From assembly GCF_006491995.1 (NCBI RefSeq), contig NZ_VHHP01000001.1, positions 62,001 to 126,000 of the forward strand: a stretch of DNA of 64,000 nt. The letters run 5' to 3'. Below the pieces are notes generated by a model that saw nothing but the letters and a program-made list of their open reading frames with translations, ran no database searches and was not told where the DNA came from. The translations under genes were made by a program, and so were the position numbers. Of the stretch, positions 11,746-22,780 are shown piece by piece (position 1 is the stretch's first letter; each line of letters opens with the position of its first letter). This DNA comes from Metamycoplasma neophronis. GTDB lineage: Bacteria > Bacillota_I > Bacilli_A > Mycoplasmatales > Metamycoplasmataceae.

Positions 11746-12687
11746 TTATAGAGATTTAAATTCTTCAGTTGCTTCCAAAAGTGCACTTGAAATACCTTTT
11801 TCTCTGGCCGAGTGTCCTGACTCAGGAATTAATCTTAATGATGAATTATTAAGCGCTTGGTGTAATAAATATGCTCCTACAGGACGACAATCCATGTCAT
11901 ATTGGCCATGAATTATAATGGTTTTAATATTAGCAATTTTTTCAACGTTTTTTAAAATGTAATTTTCTTCTAAAAAGATATGATTTACAAAATAATGATT
12001 TTCTAATCTTGCTAATTCTAAGTTTGATTTAGTATTTTCTAGTAATTCTTCTAAGATTGGTATTTTGTTTAATGTGATTAAGCCTAATTCTCATTTAGCT
12101 CAATGATAGGCTGCTCTTTCAGCCAATTCAGTGTCTTCTGAATTCAAATATTTGTGATAAGCATTGATTAAATCATGACGCTCTTCTTCAGGAATAAAAT
12201 TAACATATTCAGCATATTCAATTGGAAAATAGTAAGAAGCTCCTGCTTGATATAATCAGTCATCATCTTCTTTTCTTCCTAAGAAAATTCCCCGTAAAAT
12301 CATTGCTTTAACATGTTCTGGGTGATTGATTGCGTAAACTAAACTCAACGTTGAACCTCATGAACCACCAAATAAAATTCATTTGTCGATATTTAAATGT
12401 TTTCTCAATGCTTCCATATCGCTTACTAAATCAAGGGTGGTGTTTTGTTCAATACATGCGCTAGGAATACTTTGTCCACATCCTCTTTGGTCAAATAATA
12501 TAATACGATAATGTTGTGGATCGAAAAATTGACGATTAGATGCCGATGTTCCTCCACCAGGACCGCCATGAACGAATAAAATTGGTTGTCCTGTTGGATT
12601 ACCTGATTCTTCATAGTAAATTGAGTGAATATCGCTAACTTTTAATAAACCTTTATTATATGGTTCGATTTCATTATATAGTTCCAT
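11746..12687 (-). CDS. pip: Prolyl iminopeptidase (alpha/beta hydrolase, S33)
   Basis: 313 aa. Oxyanion region HGGPGGGTSA (about 40-49), FDQRGCGQS (about 65-73), nucleophile elbow GGSWGS (Ser about 110), catalytic Asp in HGQYDMDCRP and His in ESGHSAREKG near the C-terminus. These are the S33 prolyl aminopeptidase hallmarks: release of N-terminal Pro from peptides in the cytosol, useful to an organism living on host peptides. Several TGA-encoded Trp, including that in KWILFGG. Starts 9 bp after the SGNH hydrolase gene, whose last codons contain its AAGGAG RBS, so the two form an operon. Confidence 0.93.
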
Positions 12688-12696
12688 AAAATCTCC

Positions 12697-14871
12697 TTAT
12701 TTCAATATACGACGTGTTTTGTTGTTGATTTTTATTCCTAATAATTTAAGAACAATCTTAATGATGCGGCGATTGTATTTATTAAATAAATTGTGGCCAA
12801 TTGCCCGAGAAAATCTTTTAATAACAATTGCCATATAACGTAATGGTTTGAATTGTCTGAAATCAACATTGTCAAATATTTTAATTTCTGATAATAATTT
12901 GTAAATAATTTCAGTAATATGTTTGATTGCTTTTTCATCTGATAATAATTTTCAAATTTCATCAATCGTGTTATTCAATTTATTTCATTCACGGTAATTT
13001 AAAACATCTGGACTTATTCCAATAAATGATAATATTAAATTAGCAAATGCTCCGCGGTCATTTTTACATTCGTTAGCCAAATGTTTTAAAACATCTCTTG
13101 TAAATTGTTTAATTAATAAATCATTGTCTCTAATAAAACCCAAAATTAGATCATCAAAGTTATTGAAATTATGTCTTAAAACAATATAACTTTCTAACAT
13201 AATGAATATTGATTTTAAATCATTAACTAATTTTTCATTATAGGACATTGCTTTGACAAAGTTTGTGAATGCTCTTTCTGGAAAAATAGCTGTTTTATGA
13301 TTTTCAAAGTCATTGCAAATTGCTTTAATTAATGTGTGAATTTTATTATTTAAATCTTTTGTGTTATCTAAGATCTCTAAAAATAGTGAATAAAAATTTT
13401 CTTGGTTTGCCTTAATTAATTTGTTAATAAAGTGTGTCAATTTATTTGACTTATCTTGTTTATATACTTGTTCACTAATGGCAATAATTTTAATAATACT
13501 GTCACTTAATAGTATTTTTGATAAAACAGCTAAAATGTTTTCGTCTTTAACAAAATCATTTTTAATTAACTGAATTGTTTCCGCTTCTTTTGGAAAGTAT
13601 TTTAAGATAAAAACAATCCGTTCTAAAACTAAAGAAGATAGTGATGTATACTCTTCCCGGCTAACAATTAGAGCATCATTTTTTTCATCTTCAGCAATAT
13701 TGTTTATTTCGCGTTTCAATAAAGCAAAATATGGGTTTTGAATGTTATTTTTTGAATCAAGTCAAGATCTTAAAATATAAACGATATGATTTATGCCATG
13801 TTTCATTTCACAAACATATTTATTATCAGCATTACGCATCGAAATTAATTTGTTACGTTTGATTGAGAATTTATTCAAAAATTTTCAATAATTTTCAGAA
13901 TAATCAGAAAAGATTAAATTATTTTTCAATATCAATTTGAAAATATTACGTGCCATTTCTTGATATCCCAACTCAGTCGGGTGAACATCTAATGTGTTTT
14001 CACACAAAACAGATGAATTTTTCTTTCAATCATCGAAATTAAATACTTGAACGTTATAACATCCTTCTTGGTCAGCAACTTGTTTAATAACTTCATTTAA
14101 TGTGCCTACGAATTTTTTAAATAAATCATTGAAAACAAGCGGGTTCATTTTTTTAAGCAACGCTTCATATCTCATTGAGAAAGTTAAAAATGGTGGAACA
14201 TATGATAATAAAACTATTTTTGCATTGGGATTTAATTCTTTTAATTTTCTAATCATTAATAAATATTGCTCAACGATATTGTTAATAATTTGCAATAATT
14301 GATTAAAAATTTTTTCTTTTATTTTTAATTGTTCAAAGAAATTGGGCTCCTTAAAAATTGATCTAAATAATGAAAATGGTACTGAACTTTGAAATTCATT
14401 CCCGCCGATTGATACTGAGATTAAATCAGCGCTTTTAATTTGTTCAATATAACATGCACTAAAGTTGGCAAAATTTTGTTCTTCTGATAAATTATCATTT
14501 ATTTTAAATAAATTACTTTGAATATCAATGTCAGCCATTTCTTCAACTTTTTTATTCATGTAAATTATATTAGATGCGCCTTGTTCAAATTTATTATTAA
14601 CATATGAATGAAAATCATCAATTCTCATCACTGAGATTGATGCATTTTGATATTCGAAATTTTTTCAAAATTCCAATAATTCTGGTTTTTCTTTTGCATT
14701 CATTTTGCAATAATCTTCAATAAATTCAACTAAGTAATCAGCATAACTGTATCCTTTAACATATGAATTTTTGTCTTTGAATCCACATGTTCCACAACCA
14801 ATTTTACTATTGAATCCTTGTGCAATCGAATCACCAATGGCAAGATATTTAAAAGGTTTGCTATTTTTCAT
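12697..14871 (-). CDS. SGNH/GDSL hydrolase with a long helical C-terminal domain
   Basis: 724 aa, rebuilt through several TGA codons. The first 320 residues are an SGNH esterase/lipase: block I YLAIGDSIAQGF (about 9-20, nucleophile Ser), block III SIGGNEF (Gly and Asn), block V DVHPTELGYQEM (catalytic Asp and His). There is no signal peptide, so it is either cytosolic or exported another way. Residues about 400-724 are Leu/Ile/Lys-rich and helical with no motif I recognise. SGNH enzymes of host-associated mycoplasmas are thought to deacylate host lipids; the substrate is not shown here. Operon with pip downstream. Confidence 0.82.
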
Positions 14872-14898
14872 AAAAATAATTATATTAAATTTAAGAAT

Positions 14899-14935
14899 AA
14901 AAGAAATTAAAAAATTAGCACTGAATATGCTAATT
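14899..14935 (-). terminator. MATE gene terminator
   Basis: AATTAGCA (14913-14920), 7-nt loop, TGCTAATT (14928-14935), then a T-rich tail on the minus strand (opposite 14899-14912). The stem includes the stop codon of the MATE gene. Confidence 0.65.
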
Positions 14936-16657
14936 TAGAGGTTTAATTTCGTTAATAAATTTTTGCTTTTTAAGCGATCTTTTGCTTGCCATAGCCGGCA
15001 TTATTGGGCCGTCAACTTCTGTTGTTACATTTCTCTTTCAATCTGTCTTTCAAGCTACTATTTCAAAAATTGCTCATCTTAAAATATCGATTGAGTAAAA
15101 TAAGAAATAAGCTAACTCGATTGGCATTTGATGCGATGTTCCTCTTAAAGGTCCAACAATTGCAAAAGTAATAATTATTAATCAAATAAATGATAATCAT
15201 TGGGCAGATAGCATTGTTATCGAAGCTATCATGTTTCTTCCCCCGGCCCTAGGCAATGCGGCACTTGTATAGAATCAGCATCATACTGGATTAAACGCAA
15301 TAAAAGTGAAACAGCACAATAGGAATGTATGTTTAAATTGAGCTTTTGTCATTTGCATTGCAGTTTGAACAAAATTGTCATATTTAATATTTTGTCCAAC
15401 ACTTGGAATACCATATTCTCTAACATAGTTTGCTAAACCGGCATTCTCAAAAGGTTTTGCGTTTAAAATGCTAATTACATTTTGGACATCAGTTTTAGTG
15501 TATAAAAGCTTTTCAACACCAAGTTCTGAACCTTTTGCAGTGGCTGGAGAATAAGCAATTCCAAACACAACACCAATCATTAGTATTGACATAATCAATC
15601 CAGCTAATGTATGGAAGCCTTTTAATGCTTGTGAATGTTTGGCCGCTTCTTCAAAATTATTTTCACCCAATTTTGTGGCAACAAAGTATGAAACGTTACT
15701 TGAACATACGCTCGTTACCGCCGATGCAATAGATGATAAGCTTTCTACCAGTCCTAAAATCGTGACAGCATTAATACCCATCCATTTATAACCGATTCCC
15801 GAACCGGTTATCATATTATCTGGATAAGCCCGTGCCCATATCATCATTCTCAGTGGGATAGTAATCATACCAACGATTGTTACTAACATAGCTGGTATTC
15901 TTTTTAAAATTTGTTTTGCAATTGGCTTAGTAATGTGAAATAGTTTGAATAAATTAACAAAGATTGGTCTGTCTTTATATCATGTCAGTAATTCATCCGA
16001 TGTTAAACAAACGCAGGCTCCAATAATTGAACCAATAGCTGCATAGTGGGCAGGTTTTTTAAAACCATATAAAAATACAGCATTAATTGTCGCATTAGTT
16101 GCTAAGGTTAAACAAGCCGAAATAAAAGCTAAGTTTGAATGCCCTGTTTCATTCAATTGCATATTAGTGTTAAAGTTAAATGATGTAATCATCCATGAGA
16201 TAGTAATTAATATCAAATAATTCATCGCTTCAATACGTGTTGATTCTTTGATATTGCTTCCGCCCACAAGATTAATCATCTGTCCCGTGGCCGTTCATGC
16301 AGGAATAGCAAACCCAATAACGATTATTAAATACATTCAGATCCGCAAATTCATTATTTGATTAACTTTGTCATAATCTTTTCGGCCATAATATTGCCCA
16401 ACGAACATCGCAGCAATACCTTGGATTGCAAAGAAAACTGTATAGATAATACCAGTATAGGTATTGGCATAAGTTAATGCGTCGATTCCGCCGTCTAAGT
16501 GGCTAACCATAAAATTATCTAAAAAACCATTCAAGCAAAATAGTATTTCACCAATAATGATTGGCATGGTTTTTATAAAATATAGTTTCCAATCGTGTTT
16601 GCTTTGAGGAAATAAACTTTTAATAACATTAGGCTTAGCGGTTTTTATTGTTTTCAT
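14930..16657 (-). CDS. MATE-family multidrug/Na+ (H+) antiporter
   Basis: 575-aa polytopic membrane protein, split by four TGA codons. The N-terminal half has the MATE pattern (KTMPIIIGEILFCLNGFLDNFMVSHL, cut by helix breaks; GIAAMFVGQYYGRKDYDKV at about 76-94, matching the conserved loop GQ..G..). The second half repeats the fold, with a loop of about 70 residues (AKGSELGVEKLLYTKTDV onwards) that makes it longer than the usual 450 aa. MATE proteins export cationic drugs or metabolites in exchange for Na+ or H+. Starts 13 bp after the exonuclease-like gene with GAGG as RBS; likely one operon. Confidence 0.85.
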
Positions 16658-16670
16658 AAAGACCTCTTTA

Positions 16671-17435
16671 CTATAATGTTCAAATTTTTTCTTTTAATTC
16701 TTTAATTGTTAATTTTTCATCTAGATTTAAATTTTTAAGTTGTTTTAATAACTCTCTTTTATATGAAAGTTCTTTTAATAATTGTTCAGTTTGATCAGGA
16801 TGTTCAACGACATAAATCATCTTAACAACATCATCTTTAGAATATCGAGTTAATTCTCTTAATAAAACTTTTTGATCCAAGTTAATTAAAAATTTTTTTC
16901 TTTTATCATTTGCTCTTAAATTTTTAATTGCTTTTGTATATAATCAATAACCTGCAAATGAAGCAATTGCACCATTACGTTCGCCCAGGGCATTAGATAA
17001 ATATTTATCATTTGATGCCGCAATAATTTTTTTAATTTTTATAAAATAAGGTTCATTAAAAATTTTCCCAGTTAATTTTGATAATGAAACCGTTGTGTTA
17101 CTAATCAAAGCTTCAACACGGTTTTCTGGGAATAATCTTTTTAAACAGTTATGTTCTAATACGGGATTATGGCCAACGAAAACAACGTCCTTAAGATTTA
17201 ATTTGGAATTTATTTTATTAATGTCGTTAATAATGCATTTTTTAATTGTGGCTCACATGCCATTTACTGTTCCATGTTTATTGAAATCCATTATAAAAGT
17301 TTTAACCTTAAACTGGTTCTTGTCACTCAAAAGACCCAATGTGTATGCATAGGGTGTTCCACTAGGGATATTAACCAATTTGGCAAATGGGTTTGTGATT
17401 GCTTCGAAATCAATAAATACAAGGTTTGAGTCCAT
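16671..17435 (-). CDS. Probable DEDD-type 3'-5' exonuclease-like protein
   Basis: 254 aa after reading TGA codons. Starts MDSNLVFIDFEAITNPF; the D-x-E inside a hydrophobic strand (IDFEA, about 8-12) and the later VVFVGHNPVLEHNCLKRLF (about 81-99) recall the ExoI and ExoII regions of RNase H-fold exonucleases and the DUF2779-like proteins of Mollicutes. ExoIII is not clearly identifiable, so activity is uncertain. The C-terminal 90 residues are charged and helical (TEQLLKELSYKREL). No SD precedes the ATG; a TATAAT box ends 8 nt upstream, suggesting a leaderless message. Operon with the MATE gene. Confidence 0.5.
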
Positions 17436-17443
17436 ATAATAGA

Positions 17444-17449
17444 ATTATA
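17444..17449 (-). promoter_or_regulatory. -10 box 8 nt before the exonuclease-like gene start
   Basis: Minus-strand TATAAT (plus ATTATA). With a start point 6-8 nt downstream, transcription would begin at or next to the ATG at 17435. No Shine-Dalgarno is present. Confidence 0.45.
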
Positions 17450-17549
17450 TACATATTTAAAATAAAAGCAATATTTTATTGTATTTAAATTTAACATAAT
17501 TTTTTAGCCATAACTAGAATATTAGAGTTTTTTATATTAAAATAATTTA

Positions 17550-17580
17550 TGAGGGAAACCTCACAAAAAATTTAAGGAGA
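17550..17580 (+). promoter_or_regulatory. 5' leader hairpin and SD of the DDAH-like gene
   Basis: TGAGG-GAAA-CCTCA (17550-17563) is a 5-bp stem closed by a GNRA (GAAA) tetraloop. It lies about where transcription from the upstream TTAAAATAAT region would start. AAGGAG follows at 17574-17579, 11 nt before the ATG. Such 5' hairpins can stabilise an mRNA. Confidence 0.45.
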
Positions 17581-17591
17581 TTTTTTATATC

Positions 17592-18386
17592 ATGTCACAA
17601 TTAAAAGACAAATTTAAAAACGTTATTGTTAAAAGACCAGCTGCCTCGATGGTAGATGGAATTACCTCAGCACCAGAATTAGGAAAACCTATTTACGAAA
17701 AAGCTATATTACAACACGATGCTTACATCGAAGCATTAAAAAGTTGTGGAGTTGCAGTTACAGTATGTCCTAAAAATGAAGACTTCCCTGACTCATGCTT
17801 CGTTGAAGATACAGCCGTTATTGTTACTGGAGAAATTGCTATTTTATCAAACCCAGGAGCAGCTTCACGTAATGGCGAAAAATTAGAAATGTTGCCATAT
17901 CTAGAAAAATTCTTTGATGAAGACCACATCTTCAAAATTCAATCACCAGGTACAATGGACGGTGGTGATGTTATGATGGTTGGGGACACATACTACATTG
18001 GTATGTCAGAACGTACAAACCGCGAAGGTATTCGTCAATTCCACAACATTTTAGCAAAAGTGGGAAAGAAATGTATTCCTGTACCAATGACTGAAATGTT
18101 ACACCTAAAAACTGGAGTTAACTACTTAGAACATAATAACTTATTAATTTCTGGAGAATTCCTACACTACCCAACATTTAAAGACTTTAACCAAATCGTT
18201 GTTGACAAATCAGAAGGTTACGCAGCAAACTGTATTTGAGTAAATGAAACAGTTATCGTTCCTGAAGGATATCCAAACGTATTAAAAGCAGTTAAAGACT
18301 TAGGAATTTACAGAGTAATTACCTGTGACACATCAGAATACAAGAAATTAGATGGCGGTTTAAGCTGTCTATCACTAAGATTCTAA
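17592..18386 (+). CDS. Dimethylarginine dimethylaminohydrolase (DDAH)-type amidinotransferase-fold hydrolase
   Basis: 264 aa. Matches the DDAH branch of the guanidine-modifying superfamily: FPDSCFVEDTAVI (about 62-74), GTMDGGDVMMVGD (about 119-131), GMSERTNREGI (about 137-147), catalytic His in MLHLKTGVNYLE (about 173) and catalytic Cys in KLDGGLSCLSLRF at the C-terminus. The family converts N-omega-methylated arginines to citrulline plus methylamines; related enzymes act on arginine itself, so substrate specificity is an inference. It is much shorter than bacterial arginine deiminases (about 400 aa). Codon use is unusually rich in C-ending codons (TTC, AAC, CAC), typical of a highly expressed gene. 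Stands alone with its own promoter and terminator. Confidence 0.85.
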
Positions 18387-18402
18387 TATTATGATATATG
18401 CC

Positions 18403-18427
18403 AACGGAAGCTAGTCTTCCGTTTTTA
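18403..18427 (+). terminator. DDAH gene terminator
   Basis: AACGGAAG (18403-18410), loop CTAGT, CTTCCGTT (18416-18423), then T-rich sequence. Confidence 0.75.
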
Positions 18428-18440
18428 TTTGCTTTTTTTG

Positions 18441-18477
18441 AAATAAAAAAACTCCATGGTTTTATTGCCATGAAGTT
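18441..18477 (-). terminator. gpmI terminator
   Basis: Minus-strand ACTTCATGG, 8-nt loop, CCATGGAGT (one G-T pair) followed by TTTTTTTATTT. Back to back with the DDAH terminator between convergent genes. Confidence 0.7.
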
Positions 18478-18483
18478 ATTTTA

Positions 18484-19992
18484 TTAATCACGAATTAATA
18501 ATGATTCACCCGTCATTTCTTTTGGTTTTTCAATGCCTAAATAATCAAGAATTGTTGGTGCGACATCAGCTAATTTACCATCTTTTAATTCAATAGTTTT
18601 ATCAGTGGTAATAAACATAACTGGACTTGTTGTGTGTTTTGTTGCTGGCTTACCATTTTCATCTTCTGTAATTTCAGCATTACCATGATCTGCTGTAATA
18701 AATCAACTAACTGTTTCCCGATTATCAGCTACGTAATTTAAAATTCGTTCAAATTGTTCGTCTAAGATTTCGATTGCTTTAATAGTTGCTTCTAAATTAC
18801 CGGTGTGCCCAACCATATCTGGGTTAGCAAAATTCATAATTACAAAGTCAACACCTTTAATGTGTTCTAATAATTTGTCTGTTATTTTTTCAGCCGACAT
18901 TTGTGGATAATCAGCAAACGAATCAACTTTTAAGCTTTCAACCAAAACTCTTTCTTCATTTTGATAAACAACATCAATTCCGCCATCCATGAAAAATGTA
19001 ACGTGAGCGTATTTTTGTGTTTCAGCTAATCTTAATTGAGTTAGATTATTTTGTTCTAAAACTTTACCCAGTGGGTTAATAACTTTCATTTCTTCGAATG
19101 CAATTTCGGAATCAATTCCTTCATATTTCATCAATGAAACAAAATGATCGATTTTTCTTCTATCGTTAGGTTGATATGTATATAAGCTTGAACCTAAAAT
19201 TAAGTGGCTTAATTGTCTTGCTCTATCTGGTCTAAAGTTAAAGAAAATTACTGAATCATTGTCTTTTAAAAACTTACCATCTCTAAGTTGCGCAGGCACA
19301 AAAAATTCATCAAAAATCCCTTTTTCATATTGTTCATCAATGTACTTTTCAACATCTTCAATAACATGATTAGATTGACCTAAAATTGTGTCATATGATG
19401 CCATGTTTCTTTCAAACATAGTGTCGCGGTCCATTGCATAAAATCTACCGCAAATTGAAGAAATTTTATAACCAAATTCATTAACTAAATTAATTAGTGT
19501 ACTTAATGAATCTTTAATTGATTGTGGTTTAACGTCCCGTCCATCTCCAAAAATATGAACACTAACATCTTTCAAACCTTTTTTGTGCGCCATTTTTAAT
19601 ATTTCAAATAAATGCGCGTCTAATGAGTGAACACCACCGTTACTTAATAATCCCATTAAATGTAATGTACTATTTTTGATCTTAACATCGTCCATTACAT
19701 TATTTAAAACAACGTTTTGATCAAAAGTATTGTCTTCGATCGCTTTATTGATTAAAGATAAACCTGTATAAACAATTCTTCCTGCACCAATATTTAAGTG
19801 TCCTACTTCACTATTACCAATTTGTCCTTTCGGTAATCCAACATATTCGCCGGAAGCTTGTAGTACACTATTTGGGCACATTGCGAATAGATAATCAAAA
19901 ATAGGGTGAAACGCTTGTGCATAAGCATTTCCTTGCTTTTCTTTGCGAATCCCTAAACCGTCAATAACGGTTAAAATTACTTTTTTATTCAT
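18484..19992 (-). CDS. gpmI: 2,3-bisphosphoglycerate-independent phosphoglycerate mutase
   Basis: About 502 aa; interconverts 3- and 2-phosphoglycerate in glycolysis. [14 protein letters not shown] near the start holds metal-binding Asp; [14 protein letters not shown] carries the phosphorylated Ser; later metal ligands lie in [26 protein letters not shown] and, after the TGA-encoded Trp at 18703-18705, [11 protein letters not shown] prefer the start at MNKKVILT (19992), preceded by GGAAAAATAT; an in-frame ATG at 20004 would add four residues. Preceded by 0.8 kb of gene-free DNA and followed by its own terminator, so probably monocistronic. Confidence 0.95.
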
Positions 19993-20004
19993 ATATTTTT
20001 CCAT

Positions 20005-20794
20005 TCTATAATTAAAAAAAATTAATCTGATATTTAAAAAAATTATAACAATTTTTTAGTAATTCTCTTCTTCTGTTTTAGTTATTTAAAACAAATAAAA
20101 AAAGCAATTTTATTAGCTTTTTTCAATGTTTTTCAATGTTTTAATTCAAAAAATTAAACTTTTGGTAGTTTTTTTATAGATTAAATTTAAAAATTTAAAT
20201 TCACAAAATACGTTATATTTATTTCACACAAATTTAGTGATATTTTATAGAATGTATAAATAAAAAAATATCGAAAGTTCAATTTATGTAACCGGGATAG
20301 CAAAAAGGATATTACAATTTATTGTCAAGTGAAGGCAAAAAAATATTGAAGCAATATATGTCAAAAGTTAAAAAAAATAATAGCTAGGATAAAAAAATTT
20401 AAATTATCTTTTGAAAAATAAAAAAGTGATTTTGTTTAAAAATGAACAATGACCATGTTGGCAAAAACATTATTAAAAAATACAAGCAACAATGCCAAAA
20501 AATCATATCGAAATTGATTTCTTAGACAAATTTGATATACACTAACTTGCTGCTACCAATTAATAAACAAACCAGACTTTTTTAGTCCTAATGATTATAC
20601 GTGGGGGTATCGCAATGAAAAAATAAAAAAGATTGGTTAGCATTGAACAAATAGATTAATTGAATTATTAATTAAAAATAGTTTATCGCCTTAAGAATAA
20701 AAAGAAATAAATGATATCTAAATAATTGATTTCTTCACAAATAATACTAAAGCACTTGAAATAATTCCTTATTCATAAAATAATAATTAATTTT
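20005..20794. other. Gene-free decayed region
   Basis: About 790 bp between gpmI and the nuclease gene. Very AT-rich with no open frame even with TGA as Trp. On the plus strand, 20490-20635 keeps a short open stretch reading like coding sequence (PNDYTWGYRNEKIKKIG), and 20310-20420 another (IYCQVKAKKYWSNICQ), both ended by TAA or TAG. It may be the remains of a gene or mobile element, but I could not identify the family. No terminal inverted repeats were noticed. Confidence 0.3.
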
Positions 20795-20824
20795 AAAAAA
20801 CGCGGGCAATTAGCACCCTGCGTT
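20795..20824 (-). terminator. Nuclease gene terminator
   Basis: Minus strand AACGCAGG, 10-nt loop, CCCGCGTT (one G-T pair), then TTTTTT. Immediately after the stop codon at 20828. Confidence 0.7.
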
Positions 20825-20827
20825 TTT

Positions 20828-21940
20828 TTAAATGTTAATGTTAATAAATACAGGTATATGGTCACTCACATTTTTAACAAGATCATAATCGCTTGGTTGT
20901 GGTTTATTTTTGTTAAGTTTCATATACAAGTTTTTACTTTCTTCTCGATCTCAATAACCATTTTTGAATGCTTGAAGAGTATCAAATGAAAAAGCATGTT
21001 TTGAAGCGTTTAAATAATCAATATTAGTTGCTTCGGCATCATATACAAATCATTTATCATAAGTGTTAGCATAATAGAGTGGATCTGATGGTTTCTTTGG
21101 TTTAGCGCCGAGTGAAGTTCGATAATCTTTAATATGCTGAGCATAATTTTCAGGATAGCCTAATTTATATTCTTTTTGGTCATAAATATTCATATGATTT
21201 TCTTTTAGATTAGTATCGGCCGCCATTAAAATATCAGTATTTGGATATAGTTTTTTTAATTCTTTAAACACTAAATCAATAGATTTATTTTCAAGAACTT
21301 CTTGGCTGCCCTGACTACCTATGGAATCTTTTTCATTGTTTTTAGTATTTACTCCAGGGGCATCAAAATGCCCAAATCCCGTTACAAAAGTATAAGGTTT
21401 AGCTAAATATGTAAACTTGGCAAAATATAAAGGACGCGTATAAATATTATTTGGATTTATGACATTAGTTGAATCCAATCTCAATATATCATTTTTATAT
21501 AAAATAGCAACGCTCTCCTTACTATTTGGATATTTTTGATTAAAAGCATCCGACAATGTATAAGATCATTTATTACTTCCGCCGTCATTAAGTTTCTTAA
21601 TTAATTTATTAATTATCGTAATATCATTAAAACCAATTTCCTCTAAACCAATAACATCAGCATTAGTTAATTTAATTGTTTTAACAATATTAACAAATTT
21701 ATTGCTTTCGGCAGGTGTACTTTTCCCGAAGTTAAAAACGTTTCATGACATTAATTTAATATCGCTATTTTTATCAATACTTTTATTAACGATAATCGGA
21801 GCTCCTGATTTATCGCTTTTTATTTTATTAACTAAGTAATATGCCCCGTATGCAATTGCTCCAACGGCTGCCATTCCAGCAATACTTAACACCGCTTTCA
21901 AACCGCCTTTTGATTTTTTGGTTGTTTTTTTATTTGCCAT
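20828..21940 (-). CDS. mnuA: MnuA-like membrane-anchored nuclease (endonuclease/exonuclease/phosphatase fold)
   Basis: 370 aa. Start at MANKKTTKKSKGG because AGGAGG lies 5 nt upstream; the ORF extends further up without an RBS. A Lys-rich N-terminus precedes a hydrophobic segment (about 14-35), so the protein is exported and anchored. EEP motifs in order: WNVFNFG (metal/His region), GLEEIG (catalytic Glu), MAADTNL (Asp/Asn), and the closing SDHIPVFINI (general-base His). This family includes the surface nucleases by which mycoplasmas, which cannot make bases de novo, digest external DNA and RNA; the substrate here is inferred. Monocistronic, with a terminator. Confidence 0.8.
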
Positions 21941-21984
21941 ATTGCCTCCTAATTGATAAAAAATTATACAAAATTTTAGATATA

Positions 21985-22008
21985 AAATAGGCGAAAACAC
22001 GCCTATTT
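21985..22008 (-). terminator. rsmA terminator
   Basis: AAATAGGCG (21985-21993) / CGCCTATTT (22000-22008), a perfect 9-bp stem with a 6-nt loop, overlapping the rsmA stop. The minus-strand tail is TATATCT, so the T-run is weak. Confidence 0.6.
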
Positions 22009-22779
22009 CAAAGCTTTAAAAAGCTCAATAAACACTTCTTTTTCAAGTGCTTCAGCTCTAATATTATTTGGTATATTTAAAGTTTCAAAAGCTTGCAAAA
22101 TTTGTTCTTTTGAATACTTTGTAATTAGATTATTATAAAGAGTTTTTCTTTTAAATTGAAAGCATCTTAAAATAAAATCTAATACTTGTTTTTTGTTTGC
22201 TTCAAGTCAATTATTTGCCTTAATAAAATCAATTCTAACAACCATAGAATCAACTTTTGGAGCAGGATTAAACTCACGCGCTTTAGCTTCAACCACTTTG
22301 CTAATATTAGCAAATATATTCATTGAAACAGTTAATTTGCCATATTCTTTTGTGTTCGGTTTAGCCAATAAACGCAGACAAACTTCTTTTTGCATCATAA
22401 GTGTTGCACGTTTAATTTTATTTGAATATTTTAGTAAATTAAACAATATATCAGAAGTGATATTGTAGGGTATATTACCAACTACAACAATTTCGTTGTC
22501 ATTAAAATTTTCAAAGTTTTCTAATAGAAAATCTTTATTAATAAAATGAATATTTTGTGGATGGTTTTCTAATATAAAGCGGTCATATAATTCTTTGTCC
22601 AATTCATAGGCATAAAGTTCTTTAACATGTGGAATCATTAAGTATGTTAATGCACCTAATCCGGGCCCAATCTCTAAAGTAACTTCATTGTGAATTTCGG
22701 CACCTTCAATAATTTTCTTTTGAATTCCTTTATTAATTAAAAAGTTTTGTCCAAAAGATTTTTTTGCTTTATATTCCAT
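22003..22779 (-). CDS. rsmA: 16S rRNA (A1518/A1519-N6) dimethyltransferase RsmA (KsgA)
   Basis: 258 aa; dimethylates two adjacent adenines near the 3' end of 16S rRNA. SKFGQNFL-type start (KKSFGQNFLINKG, about 6-18), SAM site EIGPGLGALT (about 36-45), and catalytic NIPYNITSDI (about 103-112). I chose the ATG at 22779, with GGAG 6 nt upstream; an in-frame TTG sits four codons earlier. Begins 1 bp after the tatD stop, so it is coupled to tatD. Confidence 0.94.
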
Positions 22780-22780
22780 T

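Noticed and set aside
12426..12614. Second minus-strand frame inside pip
   Set aside because: Overlaps the conserved HGGPGGG and DQRGCGQS motifs of pip in another frame; a shadow.
12738..12965. 75-aa minus-strand ORF near the end of the SGNH gene
   Set aside because: Out of frame with the SGNH reading frame, which continues through TGA to 12697; no RBS.
14913..14935. CIRCE-like element (TTAGCA ... TGCTAA) before the SGNH gene
   Set aside because: The half-sites are too short, the spacer is 7 nt rather than 9, and it fits the terminator of the MATE gene better.
20221..20790. RNase P RNA, tmRNA or SRP RNA in the gene-free gap
   Set aside because: Too AT-rich, and no conserved core of these RNAs was recognised.
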